Shown one piece after another: positions 1 through 7,691 of a stretch of 20,613 bases of DNA. This DNA is from Gnetum montanum (Eukaryota; Streptophyta; Gnetopsida; Gnetales; Gnetaceae): NCBI GenBank assembly GCA_015680685.1, contig MNCI01017676.1:77210-97822 (forward strand), written 5' to 3'. Position 1 is the stretch's first letter; each line of letters opens with the position of its first letter. Below the pieces are notes generated by a model. That model saw only the letters and a list, made by a program, of their open reading frames with translations. It was not told the origin of the DNA and ran no database searches. The position numbers and the translations under genes were made by a program.

Positions 1-79
1 TCATATTGATTTCTAATGTTTGGTTTTTACCTTTAAGTCACAATGTTGATACTAAGGTATGTCTCTTTTGATATGGTAG

Positions 80-1010
80 GCAATGAGTTCACTTCATCCA
101 TCCATCCACTAGTTTCTATGGTCTCTCTTGGCTTGGAAATGTACAGTCCCTTTCTTAATAAGAACTTAAACGAATCAGTGACTGGGTATTTCTCAAACTA
201 AGGAAGGAGTTAAGGTTTGAAAAGGGTGTGACTTCAAGGGAACTTGATGCTTTTGTGTTGGCCATTCTCTTGGATGCTTGGATATTTTCTTCTTGAGTTT
301 TCTTGTCATTCCAATGTTACCCAATTATCAGAAGCTAAGACCATAAAAATAATCAAGTCTTTGCATGGTGTGGTTCTCACGCATAAAAACAAAAAAAAAA
401 AAAAGAAGAAGAAAAGAAAAAAAGTGAGAATTCAAAGCACATCCCTTAGACAGAATAAACTTGGGTTACAAGAACTGGTTATGCAACCAAAAGTGTTCCT
501 TCTAACTAAGGCCCTTCTCGCTTCCCATTCTCTCCTTTGTTTCGTCGGAATGGTGGTGGCTCTTTGGAGATGCATTCTTGTTATTCAAGAGGATGGTTTG
601 GCTGAATGCATTGATGCAAAGTCACTAGATATGGTTGGTTTGAGGCTAGAGTTGGAATGAGATCTACCAAGTCACATTAATCATGAAGTACACAAGGGGC
701 TATACACCACCTTATTCTTGGGATTCCATTCCATTCTCTTCTCTCCATCCTTCTCTCCATTGTTCACCTCATTGCCGTTTGTATCATTAGTGTATATATT
801 TTGATAGATACATTTTTTTTGGATAAATTCTTGTGGTTAAGACTTTAACCCTTGTTCTAAATAACATTCCCAAAGCCTACAGACTCTTTGAATGTGGGTT
901 TGTCAAGGCATTAAGGGCATGAGCTTGCTTTGGGGAGGATCCACTGACATTCCTATTTGGGGCATTAGTTAAATTCTTTCCCTTAACATTTTGAAATTAA
1001 TTTTATTTTG
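80..1010 (+). other. Post-pol non-coding block of element A, conserved with element D
   Basis: No reading frame here is shared with the matching block of D, so I treat it as non-coding. By eye it aligns with about 13640-14600. Shared landmarks are GCAATGAGT followed by CATCCA repeats, GGTGTGACTTCAAGGG, TTGCATGGTGTGGT, a poly-A run, ATTCAAAGCA..CCCTTAGAC, GTGGTGGYT...GCATTCTTGT, and GGGGAGGATCCACT. A lysine-rich open frame at 244-660 is produced by the A-rich tract and is not preserved in D. The role is unknown; an untranslated leader or intron of a downstream transcript is possible. Confidence 0.6.
388..424 (+). repeat. A-rich low-complexity tract
   Basis: A run of A residues with interspersed G sits in the post-pol block. 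A shorter A-run lies at the homologous place in D (about 13940-13950), so the tract is an inherited feature of the family that has changed in length. Confidence 0.7.
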
Positions 1011-1120
1011 TTCATTACCATCTTGACATCCATTCCCTCGATGCTATTGTTGTCCCTTTTTATCTATCTTTGTTACTCCTTTTATTTCTCCATTCTAATG
1101 TTATCGGAGGTTTGCGATTA

Positions 1121-1132
1121 GTCATGGGGGTA
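1121..1132 (+). promoter_or_regulatory. Internal copy of the element A polypurine tract
   Basis: GTCATGGGGGTA occurs here and again at 1696-1707, immediately before the 3' LTR of A; all 12 bases are identical. The second copy is at the position where plus-strand DNA synthesis is primed. The internal copy could act as a second (central) plus-strand primer, or could be the scar of a duplication. The sequence identity is seen; the function is inferred. Confidence 0.4.
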
Positions 1133-1189
1133 CGAGGCCCGATTTTTTCAATTTTCTATTAGACCCAAATGTTTTCAATTCTTCCCTAA

Positions 1190-1533
1190 CCCCTACACCT
1201 TCGGTAGTCATCATTACTATATCTTCCGATCCATATCAACCATACCACAACCTAGCCAATGAACTTACATTGAAGCAAGGTATCAATTACATGATGATTC
1301 ATTTACCCTTACTACTATAAGATTATGTTGTGTGTGCAAATGAAGATCATGCAATAACGGACCGGATTTGGAGGGAACACATGGAATGGAGTAGCGCTAT
1401 AGCAGCTATGCAAGGAGCAAGATCAATGGCGCACTTACCGATGGATAATGGAAGGCACAATCTTGGTGTTGGTAGCAGCAACACTTCTCTCTCTCTCTCT
1501 TTATTTCTTTCTCAGCTGCCAACTAAGGCCTAA
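1190..1533 (+). pseudogene. Short coding-like remnant upstream of the A 3' LTR, function not recognised
   Basis: One frame reads from about 1190 through 1533 with a single stop (at about 1317) and ends TAA after a (CT)n run. An open piece starts at 1330 and gives about 67 residues, including RIWREHMEWSSAIAAMQGAR. It occupies the place where D has its long third ORF but shows no visible similarity to it. It may be the tail of a different or much deleted third ORF, or chance. I recognise no domain. Confidence 0.25.
1487..1500 (+). repeat. (CT)7 microsatellite
   Basis: Seven CT units lie in the pyrimidine-rich end of the coding-like remnant of element A. Confidence 0.8.
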
Positions 1534-1695
1534 TGTCAATGTAATAAGATGTTCACTCTTGTTGTCATGAACGCCAGTTTTGTCAAGTCTTGTAATGATG
1601 ATCCATTCACATGTCATCCCATTAGTTCCATTCCCCTCAATAATCCCATACCTTTCCAATATTTTGTAAGGAACTCGAGGACGAGTTTTCATTCA

Positions 1696-1707
1696 GTCAT
1701 GGGGGTA
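1696..1707 (+). promoter_or_regulatory. Polypurine tract (PPT) of element A
   Basis: GTCATGGGGGTA directly precedes the TGAT that opens the LTR. The surrounding AACTCGAGGACGAGTTTTC is nearly the same as the sequence 5' of the D polypurine tract (about 18220-18238), so the two families share this end. This is the expected primer for plus-strand synthesis. Confidence 0.7.
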
Positions 1708-1763
1708 TGATACGCGATATCGTGGGCGTTATTCGTTGCGACATCACAGTCTACCACCAAGTC

Positions 1764-1771
1764 TATAAATA
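1764..1771 (+). promoter_or_regulatory. TATA box in the A LTR
   Basis: TATAAATA lies 56 bp after the LTR start and 174 bp before the AATAAA signal. That spacing is nearly the same as in the C and D LTRs. Confidence 0.65.
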
Positions 1772-1937
1772 AGAGGCTGCTCTCCCTTGTTTCCCCATCG
1801 TGAGTTAGAAGTAGGGAAACTCTGGCAGTTTGATCACTCCAGAGATAGAATATTTTCCATGTGCCTGCAGTAGAAGTCCTAAAGTAAACGGATCTTTATT
1901 TGAGAAACATTGTACCTGAACACAAGTTGTGTATGGC

Positions 1938-1943
1938 AATAAA
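1938..1943 (+). terminator. Polyadenylation signal in the A LTR
   Basis: AATAAA is followed by GATGA, as in D (AATAAAGATGA). It probably marks the end of R. Confidence 0.6.
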
Positions 1944-2027
1944 GATGAATGTCCTAGATAAACCTTGCAGTGCATGGAATAGGATTTTATTTATTATTTT
2001 CTCTCTCACCCTTAAACTTCTAGAATG

Positions 2028-2136
2028 CGGTATGAGTATGACTCGATTACGAGCATCTAGGTATGTGTACGATTAGTCAAGGAATCGGTTGCTCATCACA
2101 ACACGGTATGAGTACGACTTGATTACAAGCATCTAG
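2028..2136 (+). repeat. 33-bp direct repeat in U5 of the A LTR, period 76
   Basis: CGGTATGAGTAYGACTYGAT and the following 13 bases occur at 2028-2060 and 2104-2136. The few differences are C/T or A/G transitions. Confidence 0.7.
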
Positions 2137-2246
2137 TATGACTACTTGGTAACCCAGTGGCGTATTCAGGATCTGCGCTTGGTAATCCTAGTGGTAGTCA
2201 TGCACCAAGATGTGTACGGTTAGTCAAGGAATTGGCTGCTCATCAC
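2063..2246 (+). repeat. 37-bp direct repeat in U5 of the A LTR
   Basis: ATGTGTACGRTTAGTCAAGG and the following 17 bases occur at 2063-2099 and 2210-2246. Both copies end in GCTCATCAC, which resembles the terminal TCATCA of these LTRs. Together with the CGGTATGAG repeat this makes U5 a mosaic of duplicated modules. Confidence 0.65.
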
Positions 2247-2700
2247 ACTTAGGCTAGATTAGCTTTCTCAACCCTTTCCTCCTAGTTAAGTGCCTCAGTA
2301 CGACCACTTCAAGCACGTGCGTTACGCGTGGTGATCCAAGCAATGATTAGCATTTGGTAGCCACGATTGTATCGGATCAGGGTGTGTATGGTAAGTGGGA
2401 ACGGATGCTGACGCTAGGTAATTTAGACTTAGTTCATTAGTTAGAGTTAGTTAGTTAGTTTCTCCAACCCTTCACCTCGATAGCATAGGAAATAAAACAT
2501 AAAGAGATATAAAAATCATATACCTTAGACTTACTTAACCATACACCATGACAACTACAAGTAAGTTTGGGAAGACAACGAATGATTAACCCCAAGTGTT
2601 CCATGGGCCGTGCAGGCACTTAGTTTGCAGAGTTTGACCGGATTGCATGTGCTACGCTCATTTCGTATGGTTGAGTGTAGGGGTACCTCACCACTAATCA

Positions 2701-3419
2701 GTTAGAATTCCTCCTAGGAGAATTAATCCAACTCTTAAACAAATTGTTAAGGATGAAATTTCTAAACTTTGGAAGGAAACTATTATATATCCAATACCTC
2801 ATAGTGAATGAGTTTGTCCTATCGTAGTGGTACCTTAAAAGGAAGGAAAATGGAGGGTTCATGTGGACTATAGGAAATTTAATCAGAGTACTAAAAAGAA
2901 TCATTTTCCTCTACCTTGCATAGACCAAATATTAGAAAGATTAGAAGGGCACAAATACGATTGTTTTTTGGATGGGTTTAGTGGCTACAATCAAGTGGTC
3001 GTTGCCCCAGAAGACCAACATAAGACAACTTTTACTTGCTCATAATATACCTTTGCTTATAGAAGAATGTCTTTCAGTCTTTGTAATTCATCCACCATCT
3101 TACAAAAGGCTATGATATCTACTTTTTCTGACATGTTAGAGGAATATGTTGAAGTATTTATGGATGACTTTTCTTTGTAAGGAGATTCTTATGAACAAAC
3201 ATTAGACTGATTAGAGTATCTTTTGGACTAATTCATAGAAAAAAACTTAAAATTAAATTGGAAAAGAGCCATTTAATGGTAACAAATGATGTAGTTTTAA
3301 GGCACATAATTTCTAAATAAGGAATTAAAATGAATGTGGAAAAAGGTAAGGTAATTTTTACACTTCTAGATTCAAGTAATTTAAGAACACTTAGAGCCTT
3401 CTTAGGTCACATTGGGTAT
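2701..3419 (+). pseudogene. Reverse transcriptase fragment of element B (gypsy pol), broken
   Basis: The translation matches a gypsy RT core. In order it shows KQIVKDEI, a WRVHVDYRKFN stretch, HFPLP, CFLDGFSGYNQVV (motif A, with the first catalytic Asp), KTTFT, a decayed motif B, and VFMDDF (motif C, with the two catalytic Asp). It ends at LGHIGY, where RT similarity stops dead. An RNA-dependent DNA polymerase would normally continue into RNase H. The coding DNA starts directly behind the A LTR and is cut by another boundary at 3420, so B is the oldest layer here. Several in-frame stops and at least one frameshift after about 3240 show that it is dead. Its own LTRs are not in the window. Confidence 0.85.
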
Positions 3420-4075
3420 TGTAACAACAAAAAATTTTGGTGTTGGAAAACCAAAAGATCCCATGTAGAATAGTTTAACTTGTAGATCCATGGGTCTTGG
3501 AAAAGATCTGGAGTGCCCTAACCAGTTTTGTTGATCACTTAGGAACCTTAGGAAATCCATTACCAAGTGTTGTAAAATAAATGCAAAGAAACACATGTAA
3601 ATGTGAAGTGTAGCACAAAAATAGGAATGAAGGGTAAGAAAATATGGTGAAACAAAAAAAATACTACAAATTATATATTAAATATTATAAAGTGTTAGCA
3701 ATAATGGGTTAAAAAGATATAGATTAGAAGGCTTCAAAATCCTAAAAATGCAAAAATATCATTCAAATATAGTGTAGATGATAGGGTGTGTTCTACACTT
3801 AATCTGCACTAATATTTTGCCTGATATACTCTAAGTAATGGCTTCAAATGACTCCAAAAGCTCCTATTCTATTGCTGCAAAAGGTTTGTTGTTGCTATGT
3901 TATCCCTCAGCTGCAAGTGTGCTACAAATTTTTGCCAAAAGATCATCAACAAAGATCCTAGAAATGATGCTTGATCTAGTATAAATAGGATTTAGATCTA
4001 CTATGTTAGCATCCATTATAGTTTTGGAGCATTACAAGTAGTTTTAAGCCAAAAGTGTAGTGTATGGGCCAAAGG

Positions 4076-4324
4076 CCCAAGTGCCACATGCTTCTTCACA
4101 CATTGCCACAACATGTGGGGCTGGAATGTGTAGTGTGTGGGATAAAAGGGGTAATTCTTAGTAACGTACAAGGTATTTTGACCTTTACATGTTGGAAAAA
4201 TAGAATTTGCAGCATGTAGAATAAAAGGGTAAATTATTTCTAGTGTATGGAGCACATTGGCCTCCACACACTAATATAAAGGGTATTCACAATGTGTGGG
4301 TTTCAAACCCAAGTGCCACATGCT
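4076..4324 (+). repeat. 17-bp direct repeat and related subrepeats in U3 of the C LTR
   Basis: CCCAAGTGCCACATGCT occurs at 4076-4092 and 4308-4324. Between them, GGGATAAAAGGGGTAATTCT (about 4139) and AGAATAAAAGGGTAAATTAT (about 4217) are a second imperfect pair. GTGTAGTGTRTGG also recurs. Such U3 subrepeats can carry transcription-factor sites; that role is not shown here. Confidence 0.5.
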
Positions 4325-4401
4325 ACCTAATAAAGCATGAATTGGCTAAGATGTCATAGATGCAATGTCATAAATGTGATGCCACAATTATAATAAATGT
4401 G

Positions 4402-4409
4402 TATAAGTA
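4402..4409 (+). promoter_or_regulatory. TATA box in the C LTR
   Basis: TATAAGTA lies 176 bp before the polyadenylation signal and is identical to the TATA box in the D 3' LTR. Another TATAAATA at 3980-3987 is a weaker candidate because its spacing does not fit. Confidence 0.5.
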
Positions 4410-4577
4410 CAAGACTCTGATCATGTATTGGATACCTTTTGATCATTTAGTAATAGAACTCTATTAGTTTGTTTTCATAACTTAGTAATAGAAAGTAAAT
4501 GCTTGTACTATGGTGTTGAGTAGTTGTACAAAATATTTATTAGAGTGAAGTGTACTTGGGCATAGTTCATGTTCAAA

Positions 4578-4583
4578 AATAAA
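4578..4583 (+). terminator. Polyadenylation signal in the C LTR
   Basis: AATAAAGATTGAG parallels AATAAAGATGAG in D and AATAAAGATGAA in A. Confidence 0.55.
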
Positions 4584-5171
4584 GATTGAGATTGCTTTTC
4601 ATCATTGTAACATCCACTTAGTTTACTATTTTACTTAGCATAGTTTTTACTATTTTCTTAGTTTAATCATTTACATTTCCATGTATTTTACTTTACTTGT
4701 TCATTAGTAAAGAGGAATGAGTATGACTAGTTTCAAGTGTTTAGGTGTAATTGTTTGGTAATCCCAGTAGTGTTATTGCTTGGTTCTCCTAGTAGCATAA
4801 TGCTTGGTAACCCAGTAATGATTACATGAGTCCAAGATGCATATAGTAAACCATGACTGGATGCTCATTACTCTAGGATAGAGTAGATTTACATTACCAT
4901 CATTACGTAGACTTAATATTAGACTTCATTTTCAATTATGCTTATCACTAGGAGTAAAATGGACCTAACAATATCAATTATCATATGCCTCACTTTGGAC
5001 TAAACCATATATCACAAAGCTACCACTAGTTTAAGTGGGAAGACAGTGTCTTGCAATCAATGCTTTACAATCTAGATGCCACAACTAGTCCCATCCATGA
5101 AATTTGACTGGATCATGCATGAACATGTATGATTCATATGGTTAGGCATAGGGGTACTCGTTGCTCATCAT

Positions 5172-5189
5172 TGGCACCATTGCTAGGGA
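5172..5189 (+). promoter_or_regulatory. Primer-binding site (tRNA-Asp type) of element C
   Basis: TGGCACCATTGCTAGGGA follows the LTR end after one T. Compared with TGGCGCCGTTGCCGGGGA, the complement of the 3' end of plant tRNA-Asp, it differs at four positions. All four are G-to-A or C-to-T. Minus-strand synthesis would start here. Confidence 0.8.
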
Positions 5190-5302
5190 TGGTGCTAGTT
5201 ATCTAGTTTAATTATATTATACAAAATCACTATAAACGTATTAATGATCTATCTTTTAGAAAGAATTAATATTTTAAGTTACACACATTATCAAATAAAA
5301 CC

Positions 5303-6652
5303 ATGTCTTGTTCACATAGGGCCAATAATGCATCATATGATGAAAATACTAGTAGGAGAAATGATAGGATCTATATTGAGGAAAATTGGAATAAAAAACT
5401 ACAAGAATGGGTCTCCTATGCTAATTTAGACCCTTATTACACTCAAATACTACATTTAACTAATGTAGACAATACTAGAGGAGATGGAATAAGTCCTAGA
5501 ATAAGGAGGGCCTCAAGGCCTAGGACCTCCTCTAAACCTAGAAGAGATACATCAAGGGACCAAAGGGGAAAATATAGGAGCCATGGAAATTCTCCTAGTT
5601 CACCATCTTCCTCTTCCTCTTCCATGTCTAGTTTTGATAAGGATAATCATAGTTATTGAAATAGAGATACACTAAGGGATCAAGATAAAGCTAGAAGTAG
5701 AAATAAATGAGATAATCAGTGTGAACATGAATGAAATCATCATAATCAAACAACTAGAAATAAAAATTATCATCATGACATGTCTAATGATGATGGACCC
5801 TTGCTGGTTATTAGGAGCATGATGTAGATAATAAAGGTAGTTAGAAATCCCACAAGCATCAAATGGAAAGTCACATCAAAAGGTTTGATATGAATAACAT
5901 TACTAAATTTTTGGGAGGCTATAACTTGGATCCGCAAGATTACTTAGAAGCCTTCCATGATGCTTGAACCTTGCAAAACATCGAGAGTGAATGGCAAAAG
6001 CTTAAGCACTTTCCTAGGATACTAATAGATGAAGCTAAAAGTTGGTATAGATCATTGGAACCATATTCAATCCACTAGTGGTCCACAATGCTAGAGTTTT
6101 TAAATGCAAAATACTAGACCTAAGCGAGAGTGTCCAACCTAAGAAAACAAATCTAAGGATGGAAGTAAGAACAACATGAATCCTTGGATGTGTCCTTAGA
6201 TAGATACTATTTTCTACTACATAGATGTTTAGGTCATGGTTTTTGTCCAAAAGAGTAGCTTCTCCACATTATAGATGTAATAAAATGAGGGAGATCCTTG
6301 GGATTTGTGCCCAAGAATGGTTATTCAAATTAAAAGCCCATCAAATACAAAGGCTAGTTGAGCAGGTGGCAAAAGAAGGAGATCTATGTAAATGAGAGAA
6401 TCTAGAGGCATATAATTGGGATCCAACTCTTCAAAAGAAGAGGGTCCATATCCATGATGAGCAAAAAGAGGAAGATCTTGATGGGGTGATTTTACAACAA
6501 ATCTTGCTAATACAAAATTCTATCACTAAGCTTAAAGCAAGGATAGATAAGATGTGAGAGTTAATGAATGAAAAAGTCACAACTTACATAAAAATTTTAG
6601 AGGAGAGTGTAGTGCAAAAAGGATCAAGTGATCAAAATAAGAAGAGGAAATT
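5303..6652 (+). pseudogene. gag: gag of element C, 5' part (interrupted by element D)
   Basis: Gag forms the virus-like particle in which retrotransposon RNA is reverse transcribed. The ATG at 5303 (MSCSH) lies 113 bp after the primer site and parallels MSSSH in D. An N-terminal region with a serine run (about 5590-5635) is followed by a capsid core of the retrotransposon Gag family at about 5887-6260. In the core, DEAKSWYRSLEP, a WSTMLEF stretch and EQHESLDVSLDRY fit the usual pattern. Next come an acidic/basic linker and a helical stretch RIDKM...ILEES that aligns with D at 8672-8745. The frame changes twice and many stops are present, mainly at Gln and Trp positions, so the gene is dead. 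It continues at 19138. Confidence 0.75.
6648..6652 (+). repeat. Target-site duplication, left copy (element D)
   Basis: AAATT directly flanks the D 5' LTR. The right flank at 19138-19142 is AAAAT, a 4 of 5 match. Counting the five bases only once makes the C gag reading frame continue across D without a shift, which supports both boundaries. Confidence 0.7.
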
Positions 6653-6703
6653 TGATGAAGTGTTCAGTTGATACGTAAACTAGGCCACATTAATGGAGCC
6701 CCT

Positions 6704-6738
6704 TCTATGCATTAACGTATCCGTCTATGCATTAACGT
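6704..6738 (+). repeat. 15-bp tandem duplication in U3 of the D 5' LTR
   Basis: TCTATGCATTAACGT is present at 6704-6718 and 6724-6738, separated by 5 bp. The 3' LTR has one related copy (CCATGCATTAATGC, about 18347). The copies are identical although the LTRs have diverged, so the duplication is probably late. Confidence 0.65.
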
Positions 6739-6767
6739 GACCTCGTTAACAAAAGTCTGTCTCTAGC

Positions 6768-6775
6768 TATAAATA
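6768..6775 (+). promoter_or_regulatory. TATA box in the D 5' LTR
   Basis: TATAAATA within GTCTCTAGCTATAAATATG. The 3' LTR has TATAAGTA at the same place. Transcription of the element would start a short distance downstream. Confidence 0.7.
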
Positions 6776-6945
6776 TGCGTGCACCCATCGCATTTATGGC
6801 ATCTTTTGGAGTAGTTGTAGTGAAAATCTTGCAGTTTGTTCCTGTAAGAGTTAGAATATTTTCCAAGTGCCCGCAATAGGTGTGAGAAAGGTGTACGGAT
6901 CTTTATTTGAGTGCCAATGTACCTGAGCTCATTGGCATGACCGGT

Positions 6946-6951
6946 AATAAA
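6946..6951 (+). terminator. Polyadenylation signal in the D 5' LTR
   Basis: AATAAAGATGAGCTT lies 178 bp after the TATA box. It is conserved in the 3' LTR, where it would be the functional copy. Confidence 0.6.
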
Positions 6952-7527
6952 GATGAGCTTTTTGAGCATTCTTTGCAGCATTTGGATTTAATCACTTAAT
7001 CATTTAATAGTTTAATAATTCAACTCTTTAATAATTGTAGAAGATTTTATTGTTATCAGTTTACTATTATTGTCCTTTCATATTTTATGAGAACCATAGG
7101 CATGACCATCTCGAACATATATCAAACACTTGGTAACCTAGTGACGCTTAATGTTTGGTAACCTAGCAGTGGCTAGGGTATGCTTAGGATGTGCATGAAA
7201 GATGGGATTGGTTGAAATTGCTAGGGAGAGTTAAACGATAGAGTAGAACAATTATAAATTACACAACTTTCCATTTCCTACAATTAAAGAATTAGACCTT
7301 AAAAGATAAAAAAGAAAACCAATAAAAATCATTTGCCTTAATCTTACTTAACCATCACTGTAGAATATCACAAGTGAGGTTGGAAAGACAATGACCATTC
7401 TAACTAAGGTTTTGCTAGCTAGAGTTTGATGTATGCAAGTGCTTGCAGTCTGTAGAATTCAACGGAGTCACACATGAATGCCTGTGATTCATATGGTTGG
7501 GCATAGTGGTACCTCACCGCTCATCAT

Positions 7528-7545
7528 TGGCATCATTGTCAGGGA
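7528..7545 (+). promoter_or_regulatory. Primer-binding site (tRNA-Asp type) of element D
   Basis: TGGCATCATTGTCAGGGA follows the LTR after one T. It differs from the plant tRNA-Asp complement TGGCGCCGTTGCCGGGGA at five positions, all C-to-T or G-to-A. The untranslated leader then runs to 7691. Confidence 0.8.
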
Positions 7546-7691
7546 CTGTTCATCTTATATCCACTATCTAGTCTTAGCAAGATCGTCATTCACTTCATTG
7601 AAACGGACCCAGGATAGTGAAATCTACACACACTAGGTGGTTTAAGTAAAAGAATAAGAAACACCAGTTTAGTTGTTAGCTAACATAAAAA

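Larger units (their letters stand above)
1..2700 (+). mobile_element. Element A: 3' portion of a Ty3/gypsy (Athila-like) LTR retrotransposon
   Basis: The stretch holds, in order, post-pol internal DNA homologous to 13640-14600 of element D, a polypurine tract (1696-1707) and a full LTR (1708-2700). Its pol and 5' LTR must lie left of the window. The + orientation follows from the order polypurine tract then LTR, and from TATA box then polyadenylation signal inside the LTR. Immediately after the LTR comes reverse-transcriptase coding DNA of another element, so A appears to have inserted into that gene. The 5-bp target duplication would be GTTAG at 2701-2705, but the matching left copy is outside the window. 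A is related to D (similar R and U5 blocks) but is a distinct family. Confidence 0.75.
1708..2700 (+). repeat. 3' LTR of element A (993 bp)
   Basis: It starts TGATACGCG just after the polypurine tract and ends ACTAATCA, where reverse-transcriptase coding DNA begins abruptly. Inside are a TATA box (1764-1771) and a polyadenylation signal (1938-1943). The block around GAATATTTTCCA...CGGATCTTTATTTGAG is shared with the D LTRs. U5 contains internally repeated modules. The canonical D end is TCATCA; here the last six bases are TAATCA. The partner LTR is outside the window, so the age cannot be judged. Confidence 0.75.
3420..5170 (+). repeat. Probable 5' LTR of element C (about 1.75 kb; left edge uncertain)
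   Basis: The right end, TTGCTCATCA, is one base before the primer-binding site, exactly as in D, and is secure. A TATA box (4402-4409) and AATAAA (4578-4583) give an R region like those of A and D, and the R-U5 length (about 590 bp) also matches D. The left edge at TGTAACAACAAA (3420) is set only by the break in B RT. It makes U3 about 980 bp, against about 56-115 bp in A and D. The left half could therefore include another unrecognised insertion. Confidence 0.5.
3420..6652 (+). mobile_element. Element C, left part: 5' LTR, primer site and gag 5' half
   Basis: C is a gypsy element whose gag is interrupted twice, by element D at 6653 and by element E at 19847. Its second visible piece is 19138-19846. 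The left edge is placed at the TG (3420) where B RT similarity ends. The right edge of the left piece is the D insertion point. Pol and the 3' LTR are not in the window. C lacks clear sequence identity to the D LTR outside short motifs, but its Gag is homologous to that of D. Confidence 0.65.
6653..7526 (+). repeat. 5' LTR of element D (874 bp)
   Basis: It runs from TGATGAAG to CTCATCA and matches 18255-19137 throughout. U3 is about 115 bp, a TATA box is at 6768-6775 and AATAAA is at 6946-6951. Relative to the 3' LTR it carries a 15-bp tandem duplication in U3. It also keeps about 12 bases (CTTTGCAG region, about 6971) that the 3' LTR lacks. Confidence 0.9.

Noticed and set aside
244-660. 138-codon open frame with a lysine run
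   Set aside because: The Lys run is translated poly-A, the frame is not kept in the homologous block of D, and no domain is visible.
3980-3987. TATAAATA in the left part of the C LTR as promoter
   Set aside because: Its distance to AATAAA (about 600 bp) does not fit the 174-178 bp seen in all other LTRs here.
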